Source of the DNA: Gammaproteobacteria bacterium | GTDB taxonomy: Bacteria > Pseudomonadota > Gammaproteobacteria > Xanthomonadales > Wenzhouxiangellaceae | Direction: 5' to 3' | NCBI GenBank assembly: GCA_003565625.1 | Contig: PXBD01000027.1 | Coordinates: forward strand, 1-49,934 | Length of the DNA: 49,934 nucleotides | Shown here: positions 19,122 through 27,119 of the stretch, piece by piece | How positions within the stretch are numbered: position 1 is the first letter of the stretch | Layout: every line of letters begins with the position of its first letter | Program-made: the position numbers and the translations under genes | The notes under the pieces: model-generated | What the model was told of the DNA's origin: nothing | Database searches by the model: none | Seen by the model: only the letters and a program-made list of their open reading frames with translations

Positions 19122-19982
19122 ATGAGCAAAAGAAAACAATGGGTTGTCTCCTTGCCCGGGGTGGAGGAAGTGACCAGCGACACCGTGGTTGCTGTGCTGA
19201 CCTGGGGGGCTGTAGCTGCGATCAGCCTGATTGATCTGTCCAAGGCAAAGGTTGGCCAGGGCGTGCTTGTGCTCGCGGCCGGCCTGCTCGTTATCTATGC
19301 GATGGCGCTGCTGGCCGTCGCCACCCGTTTTGAGCCGTCGAGGCGGCGTGCCTGGATCTGTCTCGGGCTGGAGTTCCTCTCGGTGACCGCGCTGTACCTG
19401 ATCACGGCGCTGCCCTATGTGGCCATCCTGATGGTGATCTGGTCCGCGCAGCTGAGCTGGTTCGTGGAAACCCGACTGGCTGTTTTGGCAGCGATGTTGG
19501 CCTCGTTGCCGTTACTGGTCACCCAAACCTGGTTTTGGGGCTCGCCCCAGGGGTTTCGGGTTTGGTTGCTTTTTACCTTGTTCAACGTTTTCGCTGCAGT
19601 GATGATGCAGCTGGTCCGTCGCGAGCAGGCGGCCAATCGCGCATTGAAGCAATCGCGCCAAGAGTTGGAGCATGCTCGTGACATGTTGTCAAAAGCTGGT
19701 CGTGAGGCAGAGCAAATGCGTCTGCAGTTGCTTCGCAACGGTGCGATCCGGGTTGAATCGCTGACTGCGCGCGAGCTTGAAATTTTCCGCCTGGCGGCTT
19801 CCGGTTGCAGTAACCGCCAGATCGCTGACATTCTGTGCCGGTCCGAAGGAACCGTCAAAAATCATTTCACCGCCATCTTTGGCAAGCTGGGTGTGGCCGA
19901 CCGCACTCAGGCCGTGGTGCTGGCGCTCAGCGAAAAAATGCTGGACGAAGAACCCCTGCCCTCATCTCGCGATCTTCAGTAA
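19122..19982 (+). CDS. Membrane-tethered LuxR-family transcriptional regulator
   Basis: A 286-aa protein with an unusual layout for LuxR regulators. Residues about 22-163 form some five hydrophobic helices, about 165-208 a charged, coiled-coil-like helix (REQAANRALKQSRQELEHAR), and about 213-270 a GerE/LuxR helix-turn-helix (LTARELEIFRLAASGCSNRQIADIL, then GTVKNHFTAIFGKLG). There is no receiver or autoinducer-binding domain. It probably senses a membrane or quinone-related signal and binds DNA while anchored. Targets are unknown. Its 3' end overlaps the converging amidohydrolase gene by 21 bp. Confidence 0.85.
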   Translation: MSKRKQWVVSLPGVEEVTSDTVVAVLTWGAVAAISLIDLSKAKVGQGVLVLAAGLLVIYAMALLAVATRFEPSRRRAWICLGLEFLSVTALYLITALPYVAILMVIWSAQLSWFVETRLAVLAAMLASLPLLVTQTWFWGSPQGFRVWLLFTLFNVFAAVMMQLVRREQAANRALKQSRQELEHARDMLSKAGREAEQMRLQLLRNGAIRVESLTARELEIFRLAASGCSNRQIADILCRSEGTVKNHFTAIFGKLGVADRTQAVVLALSEKMLDEEPLPSSRDLQ

Positions 19983-21350
19983 AGCGGTGTCATTTGCAGA
20001 CTCGTCGCCGGTGAGATCCTTGTAGATCCGCCCGTCTTTCATGATGATCACAAAATTGCGCTCGGGATCGGCGATCAACTCGAGGTTTTCCAGCGGATTG
20101 CCGCGCACCAGCAGCAGATCGGCCAGGGCATCTTCGGCCACGACACCCAGCCGACCCTGGTAGGGGCTGCGCAGGCCCGATAGCGCGAGCAGTTGGGCGT
20201 TATCGTGGGTGACCAGCTTGAGGGCTTCGGCCGGCGTGAACCATTGCTCGAGCATCACGATGTGCTCGTTTTGCTGATCATTGATGTCCGGCTCGAACAG
20301 GAAGTCCGTGCCCCAGGCCAGCTTCACCCCTAGATCGCGCGCCATTTCCCAGACCCGTGGCTGGTTTTCGATGATGGGCTGGCGCTTGGCCCGGCGCAGC
20401 GGGTCCATGTCCGGCGTGCTCTCGCGCAACACCTGCAGCGACAGCCAGACGTCTTCTTGGACCATACGCTCGAGCGTTGCTTCATCGAGCAGTTGGCCGT
20501 GGTCGACCACGCGCACGCCGGCCTCGATGGCGCGGCGGATGGCGCGCGGGGTGTAGGCATGCACGGTGACATAAGTGCCCCAGTCCTCGGCCGCCTCGAC
20601 GGCGGCGCGCATCTCGTCGAAGGTGTACTGGGTGACGTCGATCGGATCATAGGCCGACGAGGTGCCGCCGCCGGCCATCAGCTTGATCTGGCTGGCGCCG
20701 AAACGCAGATTTTCGCGCACGGCGGTGAGCACTTCCGAGCGGCCGTCGGCAATGAAAGTTGCACCCAGCAACTCGGCCCGGGAGGGCTCGCCGAAGAAGC
20801 GCCGCGAGCGTTCGTGCGGCATGCGGAAATCGCCATGGCCTGCGGTCTGGCTGACCGTGGCGCCCGACGGCCAAACGCGCGGGCCGGGGAACTGCCCGGC
20901 GGTAATGCCCGCTTTCAGCTCAAAAATCGGCCCGCCGACGTCGCGCACTGCGGTAAAGCCGCGCATCAGCATGGCCTCGGCTTCGCGCGCCGAGGCTTCC
21001 AGGGCCCTCTGCGGCGTCAGCTCGGGCGAGATCAGTTCCGGCATGCTCAGCGCACTGAAGGTCAGGTGTACATGAGCATCAATCAGCCCCGGCATCAGGG
21101 TATGGCCGTGCCCGTTGATCACTCGCGCCGCCGGTCCGGCGCTCACTTCAGGACCGATCGCGGCAATCTGGTTGCCGCGCACCAGTACCCGCGTCGGTTC
21201 GGATAAATGCGCCGATTGCCCGTCAAACACGCGCACCTGGTCGAACAGGGTTTCGGCCGGCTCACTGTCGCCCGCAGCGGCCGCCAAGACGCTCCAGATC
21301 AGCGGCAGCAATAGCAATGCAGTACAGAGGATGTTTCGTCGCAACGGCAT
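19962..21350 (-). CDS. Secreted metal-dependent amidohydrolase
   Basis: A 462-aa exported member of the amidohydrolase superfamily. After a signal peptide (cleavage near VLAAAAG) there is a small beta domain, the metal-binding GLIDAHVHLTF, a long barrel with TVHAYTPRAIRRAIEAGVR and VVDHGQLLDE, and a late WGTDFLFEPD carrying the catalytic Asp. The arrangement is that of the imidazolonepropionase-like/Xaa-Pro dipeptidase amidohydrolases. A periplasmic dipeptidase role is plausible but the substrate cannot be read. It is divergent from the SNF symporter 217 bp away; that gap shows no gene and no clear promoter. Confidence 0.87.
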   Translation of the reverse strand: MPLRRNILCTALLLLPLIWSVLAAAAGDSEPAETLFDQVRVFDGQSAHLSEPTRVLVRGNQIAAIGPEVSAGPAARVINGHGHTLMPGLIDAHVHLTFSALSMPELISPELTPQRALEASAREAEAMLMRGFTAVRDVGGPIFELKAGITAGQFPGPRVWPSGATVSQTAGHGDFRMPHERSRRFFGEPSRAELLGATFIADGRSEVLTAVRENLRFGASQIKLMAGGGTSSAYDPIDVTQYTFDEMRAAVEAAEDWGTYVTVHAYTPRAIRRAIEAGVRVVDHGQLLDEATLERMVQEDVWLSLQVLRESTPDMDPLRRAKRQPIIENQPRVWEMARDLGVKLAWGTDFLFEPDINDQQNEHIVMLEQWFTPAEALKLVTHDNAQLLALSGLRSPYQGRLGVVAEDALADLLLVRGNPLENLELIADPERNFVIIMKDGRIYKDLTGDESANDTALLKIAR

Positions 21351-21567
21351 TTCGTATCCTTGGGTTGGAGGCGCAAAAAATCACTCACCCGGGGCCGGCG
21401 GCGGAGGGTGCGGTGGCTGTTGATGCAGGCTCCATGCTCGACTCGGGAAATTAATTCGTGGAACGCCGCTCAGAATACAGCAACCTGTTTGTTTGTGGCC
21501 ACGCTCCATTTCGAGTTTTTCGGCCTTTCTGGTCGAGCGAGAGATGCAGTGCCGGTAGACTGCCGGC

Positions 21568-22881
21568 ATGCGATCTGAAAGTCTGGCCAGCTCAGAGCAG
21601 CGCGCCCAGTGGTCGTCGGAGCCGGCCTTTGTGTTCTCCATGGCGGCCGCGGCAGTCGGCCTGGGCAATCTCTGGCGCTTTCCCTACATGGTCGGCGAAA
21701 ACGGTGGCGGCGCCTTCATTCTCGCCTATCTGATTGCGCTGGTTGTGGTCGCCCTGCCCATCATGATGCTCGAAGTCGGTGCCGGCCGGCTCGCCCAGGG
21801 CAGCGTGGTTGCCACCTTTCGCAAAGTCGGCAAGATCGGTGTGTTCTACGGCTGGTTCGTGGTCTTGTTGACCGTGGTGATTACCAGCTACTACCTGGTC
21901 ATTACCGGCTGGACGCTGGGCTATGCCTTGTCGGCCTTGCGCATGGCAGTGCAGCCTTTCGACGAGTTCACCACTGGGTACAACTCGATCTGGTACTTCC
22001 TGGCCGTGACTGTGCTGGCGACCGTGCTGCTGATCCGTGGGGTGAGCGCAATCGAAAAGTTTTCCAAGGTTTTGATGCCGGTGCTGGTGCTGGTCATCAT
22101 CGGGTTGGTGATCACGGGGATTCGCATGGACGGCTGGGCCGAAGCCCGTTCGTTTCTGTTCACGGCAGACTTCTCGCGCCTTGCCGACGGTCGTCTCTGG
22201 TTTTTCGCCTTCGGTCAGGCGTTCTACACGCTGGCCATTGGCCAGGGGTACCTGATGACCTACGGCAGCTACATTCCGCGCCGCACCCACGTGCCGCGGG
22301 CCTGCCTGGTCGTGGCCGCAACCGAGACTTCGATCGCGCTACTGGCCGGGGCAATGATTTTTCCGTTCGTGTTTACCTACGGTTTCGACCCCGGTACCGG
22401 CAGCCAGCTGGCCTTCGATACCCTGCCGCGCGTGTTCGACGAAATGACCGGGGGTGCCTGGGTAGCGATGGCGTTTTTCTTCCTGTTTTTTGCCGCTGCC
22501 TTCAGTTCCTGCCTGGCTGGCCTGAAAGTCATCATTGCCGCGACCGCCGAAGAGTTCAGCATCCCCGACCGTCGAGCGGTCATCGCGGTGGGCGTGCTGA
22601 TGCTTTTTCTCGGCCTGCCGTCGGCGCTGAGCTTCAGTCCGGTTGGTCTGGAGGTGATGGGCATGCCGTTTCTGGACTTTGTCGACCAGTTCGGCGGTAC
22701 CAACGTGGTGGTGACGTCCGGCGTGCTCGGTGCTGGGCTATTTTGCTGGCTGGTGCCGCGCCCGAAGATCGCCTACGCCCTGGGCGCCAAGAGCCGCTGG
22801 TGGGAGTACCGGATTTTCATTATCGGACGCAGCCTGCCGTTTGTTGCCGCGGTCTTCGCGGTATGGCAGTTACTGGGCTGA
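21568..22881 (+). CDS. Sodium-dependent transporter, SNF (LeuT) family
   Basis: A 437-aa membrane protein with about 11 helices. TM1 reads FVFSMAAAAVGLGNLWRFPY, the unwound sodium- and substrate-binding helix of neurotransmitter:sodium symporters, followed by GENGGGAFILAYL and LPIMMLEVGAGR. TM6 contains FYTLAIGQGYLMTYGSY, and TM8 has FFAAAFSSCLAGLKVII. Bacterial members move amino acids such as tryptophan, leucine or tyrosine with sodium. It is followed after 2 bp by an EamA permease gene, implying a shared transcript for amino acid traffic. Confidence 0.92.
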   Translation: MRSESLASSEQRAQWSSEPAFVFSMAAAAVGLGNLWRFPYMVGENGGGAFILAYLIALVVVALPIMMLEVGAGRLAQGSVVATFRKVGKIGVFYGWFVVLLTVVITSYYLVITGWTLGYALSALRMAVQPFDEFTTGYNSIWYFLAVTVLATVLLIRGVSAIEKFSKVLMPVLVLVIIGLVITGIRMDGWAEARSFLFTADFSRLADGRLWFFAFGQAFYTLAIGQGYLMTYGSYIPRRTHVPRACLVVAATETSIALLAGAMIFPFVFTYGFDPGTGSQLAFDTLPRVFDEMTGGAWVAMAFFFLFFAAAFSSCLAGLKVIIAATAEEFSIPDRRAVIAVGVLMLFLGLPSALSFSPVGLEVMGMPFLDFVDQFGGTNVVVTSGVLGAGLFCWLVPRPKIAYALGAKSRWWEYRIFIIGRSLPFVAAVFAVWQLLG

Positions 22882-22883
22882 AG

Positions 22884-23801
22884 ATGTCCCACTTCTTGTC
22901 AGCCGGCAATCTCCAGAGAAACGCGGTTTTGATTACCGGGTTCTTGCTGTTGTGGAATTCCGGTTTCATCGGCGCGAAATTCGGCCTGGACTACGCTGGT
23001 GTGTACACTCTGCTGGCCTGGCGGTACTGGATGCTGGCCGGCCTGCTGCTGGTCTATCTTGCGCTGCGTGGGAAGCTGCACTGGCCCGGCACGCGGGCTA
23101 CCGGCCTGACCGCTCTGGTCGGCTTGTTTGCCCATGGCGTGTGGCTGAGCTGTGTGATGATCGCGCTGGAGATTGGCATACCCACGGGAATTGTCGCCCT
23201 GGTTGTAGCTCTGCAACCGATGACCGTGGGCGCCTTGTCCGGCCGGGTCACCGGCGAGCCTACTTCTGTTTTCGCCTGGATCGGCATGCTGGTGGGTTTC
23301 GCGGGCGTATTCATTGCCGTAATGAGCCGTGCCAGGCTCGACAACACGGTTCCTGCGCTGTGGTACCTGGTCCCCTTCGGGTCGGTCATCGCCTTTACCA
23401 TCGCCAGTCTGCTGCAGCGCTGGATCGAAACCTATAGCCCGGGCGACCACGTGCCGGTGGCGCTGGCGCTGTTCTACCAGGCGCTTGCAACGGCCACGCT
23501 TGCTACCATCCCGGCGTTATGGCTGGAAGACATGAGCACGCGGTGGACGGTCGAGTTCATTGCGGTCCAGGTCTGGTTGGTGCTGGCCGTCTCCCTGGGC
23601 GCCTACGCCCTGATGTGGAAGCTGATTGAGCGTATGGACGCCCCCCGGGTGGCCAGTCTGTTTTATCTGGGGCCACCGATCACCATGTTGATGGCCTGGA
23701 TTGCGTTTGGAGATACCCTGCAGATCAATGACCTGATCGGCCTGGTGATCACTGCCCTTGGCGTGGTGCTGATCTACAAATTTCGCCGCTCGCGGCGTTG
23801 A
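22884..23801 (+). CDS. EamA/DMT superfamily permease
   Basis: A 305-aa protein with ten predicted membrane helices in two EamA repeats. The first repeat runs from GFLLLWNSGFIGAKFGLDYA to GFAGVFIAVMS and the second from WYLVPFGSVIAFTIASLLQR to LVITALGVVLIYKFRR. Typical members export amino acids or metabolites. The start at 22884 lies just after the symporter stop; an in-frame ATG at 22866 inside the symporter gene is also possible. The open frame extends far upstream through the symporter gene, but that part is only an overlapping frame. Confidence 0.9.
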   Translation: MSHFLSAGNLQRNAVLITGFLLLWNSGFIGAKFGLDYAGVYTLLAWRYWMLAGLLLVYLALRGKLHWPGTRATGLTALVGLFAHGVWLSCVMIALEIGIPTGIVALVVALQPMTVGALSGRVTGEPTSVFAWIGMLVGFAGVFIAVMSRARLDNTVPALWYLVPFGSVIAFTIASLLQRWIETYSPGDHVPVALALFYQALATATLATIPALWLEDMSTRWTVEFIAVQVWLVLAVSLGAYALMWKLIERMDAPRVASLFYLGPPITMLMAWIAFGDTLQINDLIGLVITALGVVLIYKFRRSRR

Positions 23802-23824
23802 TGCAGTGGGCTCTCTGGCTCGCG

Positions 23825-24046
23825 CTATTCCTTGTTTCGGCTGGGAAAAGCCATGGCTGTCCAAGCGGTCGCTACCGAAAGCACCAGCAGGCAGACCATT
23901 CCGATGCCCGCCAGGGCGAGGGTCGGCAGGTTGGTGTAGAGCAGTAGCAAGACCCAGAAAAATGTCACGGTGACGATCAGTACGGTAAGAATCAATGCTC
24001 GCTGGCCGCGCGTGCCGAAGCCTTTGTTCGTGTCATTTGCTGTCAC
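23825..24046 (-). CDS. Small two-helix membrane protein, unknown
   Basis: A 73-aa ORF with two hydrophobic stretches (ALILTVLIVTVTFFWVLLLLY and LALAGIGMVCLLVLSVATAW) after a short polar N-terminus, ending PSRNKE. The GTG at 24046 is chosen because GAGGGAG lies eight bases upstream; no ATG start with comparable support exists and the extended frame to 24139 is unlikely. It is divergent from nudC by about 140 bp. No family recognised; a small accessory membrane protein is the most that can be said. Confidence 0.6.
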   Translation of the reverse strand: MTANDTNKGFGTRGQRALILTVLIVTVTFFWVLLLLYTNLPTLALAGIGMVCLLVLSVATAWTAMAFPSRNKE

Positions 24047-24189
24047 TTGTTTTTCTCCCTCTATCCGATTGTTTTGCCCGGTGCCGCGGAAGCCGTTCGG
24101 TGAATAGGGAAGTCTGCTAAAGACCTGCGGGCCTGTCAAGATGTGGTCGCGTTACACTCCACGGTTTCGGGAAAAACACGAAATGTCAG

Positions 24190-25149
24190 ATGAAACAGCC
24201 TCGCGCCCATGAACCAATCCTCAAATACGGCGGTGCCGGTATCGACCGCGCTGCCGAATTGCGCGAGGATCCGCGCTGGATCGGGCAGGCGCTGAAACGC
24301 ACGGAGACCCGGTTCATCGCCGTCTGCCACAGCCGCAGCCTGCTGAGTCTTTCGCGGCCGGATCAACCGCAGGCTGTACGCTTGAGCCTGGAGCAGGTGG
24401 GTCACCTGGAAGAGACCGTCTTTCTCGGCCTGGAAGACGATGCAGCGGTGTTTGCCGTGGACTGGTCTGACCGGGAAGCGGCCGAGCATGCCCTGGACCG
24501 TGAATCCAGCTTCGTCGACCTGCGCCGATTCGGGCCGCTGCTGGGCGGCAAGGACGCCAACCTGCTGGCCTACGCCCGGGCCATGGTCAACTGGCACCGC
24601 AATCACCGCTACTGCGGGCGCTGCGGTTCTTCCACAACCAGCATCAACAGCGGCCATCGCCGTCAATGTAGTAACGCCGACTGCGGCCAGATCAGCTTTC
24701 CGCGGACCGACCCCGCCATCATCGTTCTGGTCGAGCATGCCGGCGACGACGGCGGGCCGCCGCGCTGCCTGTTGGGTCGTTCACCCCATTTCCCTCCGGG
24801 CATGTATTCGACCCTGGCCGGTTTCGTCGAGCCCGGCGAGAGCCTGGAGCAGACCGTTCGCCGCGAGGTGTTCGAAGAATCCGGCATCGAGCTGGCCTCG
24901 GTGCGCTACCTGGCCTCCCAGCCCTGGCCTTTCCCAGGCTCGCTGATGCTGGGCTTTCACGCCACCGCGAGCAGCAGCGCCATCCGGCGCAACGACGACG
25001 AGCTGGAGGACGTGCGCTGGTTCGATCTGGCGGAACTGGAACAATTCGGCGAGTCGGGCGAAGGTGTTGGCTATTGCCTGCCGCGACACGACTCCATTGC
25101 GCGCTTTCTGATGGAAAGCTGGCGTGACTCTGTATCGCCGGATCGATGA
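24190..25149 (+). CDS. nudC: NADH pyrophosphatase / NAD-capped RNA hydrolase
   Basis: A 319-aa Nudix enzyme that hydrolyses NAD(H) and removes NAD caps from RNA. A four-cysteine zinc ribbon (CGRCG near residue 141, then CSNADCG) precedes the catalytic domain. The Nudix box is GFVEPGESLEQTVRREVFEE, and just after it comes SQPWPFPGSLMLGF, the hallmark of NADH pyrophosphatases. N-terminal and zinc domains are as expected for the family, and the length is slightly above the E. coli protein (257 aa). It is the last intact chromosomal gene before the decayed pocket. Confidence 0.95.
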   Translation: MKQPRAHEPILKYGGAGIDRAAELREDPRWIGQALKRTETRFIAVCHSRSLLSLSRPDQPQAVRLSLEQVGHLEETVFLGLEDDAAVFAVDWSDREAAEHALDRESSFVDLRRFGPLLGGKDANLLAYARAMVNWHRNHRYCGRCGSSTTSINSGHRRQCSNADCGQISFPRTDPAIIVLVEHAGDDGGPPRCLLGRSPHFPPGMYSTLAGFVEPGESLEQTVRREVFEESGIELASVRYLASQPWPFPGSLMLGFHATASSSAIRRNDDELEDVRWFDLAELEQFGESGEGVGYCLPRHDSIARFLMESWRDSVSPDR

Positions 25150-25178
25150 AGCCATACAGACGCATCAACTTCTGCTGA

Positions 25179-25350
25179 TTACCGGCAAGCGCAACAAAAC
25201 CGTAGCATCTGATCGACCACTTCTTGCGTTGCTTCCAGCGGCAGGAAGTGACCGGCATCGGCAATGGTGCGGTAGTGGCCGCCAGCTTCGGACAGCCATT
25301 CTGCCTGGGTCGGGGCCACATCCATGGCCTCCGGCGCCTGCAAGGCCCAC
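25179..25350 (-). pseudogene. Alpha/beta hydrolase, C-terminal fragment
   Basis: The minus-strand frame ending here reads KTWALQAPEAMDVAPTQAEW, then GGHYRTIADAGHFLPLEATQ and EVVDQMLRF. The AGHFLPLE segment with its histidine and the helix after it match the C-terminal end of alpha/beta-hydrolase-fold enzymes. Nothing upstream in this frame resembles the nucleophile elbow or the cap; instead it is joined to HNH-endonuclease-like sequence in another frame. It is therefore a truncated remnant, unlikely to make an enzyme. Family assignment rests on one short motif. Confidence 0.6.
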
Positions 25351-25722
25351 GTCTTCCGCTTCAACCCAATCGACCACTCCGCAATCACACGCCAGGCGCC
25401 TTGACGTTTCCGCGGAAACGTTTCCGCCATGCTCCAGGTTCGATTCCGCCCCCTACCCATCCTGGCGCAAGGTCTCCATGTCGGTGTACACATGCACCGT
25501 GCAGCGGTCCCCGCCGTGGACCACCCCGCCTGCACCGGACAGAAAGGCATCGGCCAGTCGTTCCATGGCATCGGCCCGCCCCAGCCTCTGGCGGCATCGA
25601 AGCGGCGAATCAGGCCCAGCAGCCGGTAGTTGGCGGCGTGGATGTGCGCGGCCAGCTCGGTGATCTGATCCTCGATCCGGCGCAGTTCATGTTCCGGCAG
25701 GGTGGGGATGATGGGGGTGGTC
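25344..25722 (-). pseudogene. DUF222/HNH endonuclease remnant (deleted, frameshifted, stop)
   Basis: Pieces of a DUF222-HNH protein are spread over two minus-strand frames. First, ELRRIEDQITELAAHIHAAN then YRLLGLIRRFDAARGWGG, the family's N-terminus (about 25720-25580). A shift follows to MERLADAFLSGAGG, DRCTVHVYTDMETLRQDG, a TAG stop (25453-25455), and then VSAETSRRLACDCGVVDWVE, which matches the conserved segment before the HNH motif. The 150 or more residues normally between the pieces, and the HNH itself, are absent. An 18-bp palindrome lies within it. The gene is clearly dead; recognition is from remembered family sequences. Confidence 0.65.
25404..25421. repeat. 18-bp perfect palindrome
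   Basis: ACGTTTCCGCGGAAACGT is its own reverse complement, centred on CCGCGG. It lies in the HNH remnant, and a second partial copy of its arm (CGTTTCCGC) follows directly. One such palindrome in 50 kb could be chance. It could also be an operator or the scar of a rearrangement; nothing else supports a function. Confidence 0.4.
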
Positions 25723-25725
25723 GAA

Positions 25726-26010
25726 TCAGGCCGCCTCGCGCGGCCGGATGCTCTCATAGCTGCCTTCGCTTCGGGCCTTGGACAGATCATGGGAAGCCTG
25801 CAGATTAACCCAGAAGCGGGCTTCCATGCCGAAGTACTTTTCCAGGCGCAAGGCCGTGTCGGCACTCATCGCGCGCCGGCCGGCAACCAACTCGGAAATG
25901 CGGTTGTGCGGCACGTCCAGCGCGCGGGCCAGTTCGCGCGCGGACAAGCCCAGCGGCGTCATGAATTCCTCTCGCAGCATTTCACCGGGGTGTGTGGTGA
26001 TGCGGGTCAT
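25726..26010 (-). CDS. higA: HigA-family antitoxin (XRE-type)
   Basis: A 94-aa helix-turn-helix protein of the HigA/VapI addiction-module family. It begins MTRITTHPGEMLREEFMTPL, the typical N-terminus, then LSARELARALDVPHNRISEL with the recognition helix and RRAMSADTALRLEKYFG, and ends with the family's WVNLQASHDL. It neutralises the HigB toxin encoded just upstream and should autorepress the operon. Toxin-first order with a nine-base gap is normal for higBA. The gene is intact although its surroundings are decayed. Confidence 0.92.
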   Translation of the reverse strand: MTRITTHPGEMLREEFMTPLGLSARELARALDVPHNRISELVAGRRAMSADTALRLEKYFGMEARFWVNLQASHDLSKARSEGSYESIRPREAA

Positions 26011-26019
26011 GTTGTTTCC

Positions 26020-26298
26020 TCAGTGATAGTCGACGATCTCTACATCTTCCGGTCCTTCGTCACTCCAGCGAAAACAGATTCGCCATTGATCGTTGATCCG
26101 GATGCTGAACTGCCCGAGTCGATTACCCTTCAGTGCTTCCAGGTGGTTTCCCGGTGGAATCGACAGGGACCTAAGCTGGGTAACGTTGTCGAGTTGGTCC
26201 AGCTTCCGCAGCGCGACTTGTGCGATCGCTGAGAACCGGCGACTCTTGCCCGTCTCAAACAGAACTCGTGTTTCGCGGCACCGAAAACTGCGGATCAT
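26020..26298 (-). CDS. higB: HigB-family toxin (RelE-like mRNA interferase)
   Basis: A 92-aa RelE-fold toxin. It opens MIRSFRCRETRVLFETGKSR and has LRSLSIPPGNHLEALKGNRL, then GQFSIRINDQWRICFRW, and ends VEIVDYH. These are the conserved elements of the HigB type that cleaves mRNA on the ribosome, including the terminal DYH. It is the first gene of the higBA operon. No truncation is visible, so the pair may be functional. Activity is family knowledge, not something seen here. Confidence 0.92.
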   Translation of the reverse strand: MIRSFRCRETRVLFETGKSRRFSAIAQVALRKLDQLDNVTQLRSLSIPPGNHLEALKGNRLGQFSIRINDQWRICFRWSDEGPEDVEIVDYH

Positions 26299-26307
26299 TC
26301 GTGGATT

Positions 26308-26334
26308 GTGTTACGTTCCGCGTACCAAAGTCAA
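26308..26334 (-). promoter_or_regulatory. Candidate higBA promoter and operator
   Basis: On the minus strand, TTGACT (26329-26334) is followed after 15 bp by TAACAC (26308-26313), a weak sigma-70-like pair ten bases ahead of the higB ATG. The interval contains an imperfect inverted repeat, GGTACG-N5-CGTAAC (26310-26326), overlapping the -10 box. An inverted repeat at this place would fit HigA autorepression. The spacer is short and the case is tentative. Confidence 0.35.
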
Positions 26335-26395
26335 GTCTGCCGGTTGACCATCGCCGTCATCAGCCGCGGCCGCCGGGTTTCTGGCGACCCTCGCT

Positions 26396-26816
26396 CAGCT
26401 CGCCGCAAACACCGCCAGAAACTGAACCAGCCGAAACACAAAGTGGCTGACGACCGTGGCCAGCACAAAGGCCAGCGTGGCAAAAAACGCGCGGATTCAG
26501 CCCAGCTCGTAGACCCGTTTCAGCGCCAGCCACCAGTGCAGCAGGGTCACCAGCGGTCCGCCGCGCCAGAGCAGGCCAGGTAAGCCGCGCTGGGCAAGCC
26601 GAGCTTGAAGATCAGCGCACCCAGCGTGCGTGGCAGCTTGCCCTCCACGTGCACAAGCTCATGAGCGAACTGCCCGAGCAAGTGACCGATGCGCCGATCG
26701 CTGTCACTCAGCGCCTTTTGGCCGCAATGACTGCACCAGCGCCCGGTGAGCGGGCTGCCGCAGTTTGTACAGGGGCGGTCCTTTGTGCTCAGCTCTCCCC
26801 CATAGAACGCGGACAA
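26396..26816 (-). pseudogene. DUF3667-like membrane protein remnant
   Basis: The N-terminus is well kept: CTNCGSPLTGRWCSHCGQ is a zinc-ribbon-like element, followed by IGHLLGQFAHELVHVEGKLP and RTLGALIFKLG, as in DUF3667 proteins. The frame then breaks at about 26580. In the next frame, LLWRGGPLVTLLHWWLALKR, a TGA, and RAFFATLAFVLATVVSHFVF continue as the hydrophobic C-terminal part, ending at a stop at 26396-26398. Intact family members are around 250-400 aa; here the middle has been deleted and there is at least one frameshift and one internal stop. Confidence 0.65.
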
Positions 26817-26825
26817 AGCGCCAAC

Positions 26826-27119
26826 TTATGATTGCTTGTCCCTCGAAAGGGCCAGATCATAGACTTCATTCCGGTTTCTCTTGCCGACGGCCAGAACAGT
26901 GACCGTGACGGTGGTGTCGGATACCGAATAGACCAGGCGATAGCCCAGTTGTCGCAGCTTGATCTTGTATAGATTGGTTCCGCCACGCACTGCCGCCGAA
27001 GCGACATGCGGATTCGAAAGGCGCTCCCGGAGTTTCTTGATGAAGTGTTCGCGTACGGTGGGGCCGAGCTTTCGCCATTCTTTCAGAGCGCTTTTCTTGA
27101 AGGCCAGCTCATAAGTCAT
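26826..27119 (-). CDS. relE: RelE/ParE-family toxin
   Basis: A 97-aa small basic toxin. It begins MTYELAFKKSALKEWRKLGP and carries VREHFIKKLRERL, VRGGTNLYKIKLRQLGYRLV and YSVSDTTVTVTVLAVGKRNR, the standard RelE beta-sheet order with the basic C-terminal catalytic residues. RelE cleaves mRNA in the ribosomal A site. Its start overlaps the end of the antitoxin gene by 11 bp, so the two are translationally coupled, antitoxin first. It seems intact. Confidence 0.92.
   Translation of the reverse strand: MTYELAFKKSALKEWRKLGPTVREHFIKKLRERLSNPHVASAAVRGGTNLYKIKLRQLGYRLVYSVSDTTVTVTVLAVGKRNRNEVYDLALSRDKQS

Noticed and set aside
21609..22883. Long open frame upstream of and continuous with the EamA permease (730 codons in all)
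   Set aside because: It overlaps the SNF symporter in another frame, is rich in Arg/Gly/His with no domain, and only the part from 22884 resembles a protein.
25124..25808. Plus-strand frames over the HNH remnant and higA
   Set aside because: The recognisable protein segments are all on the minus strand.
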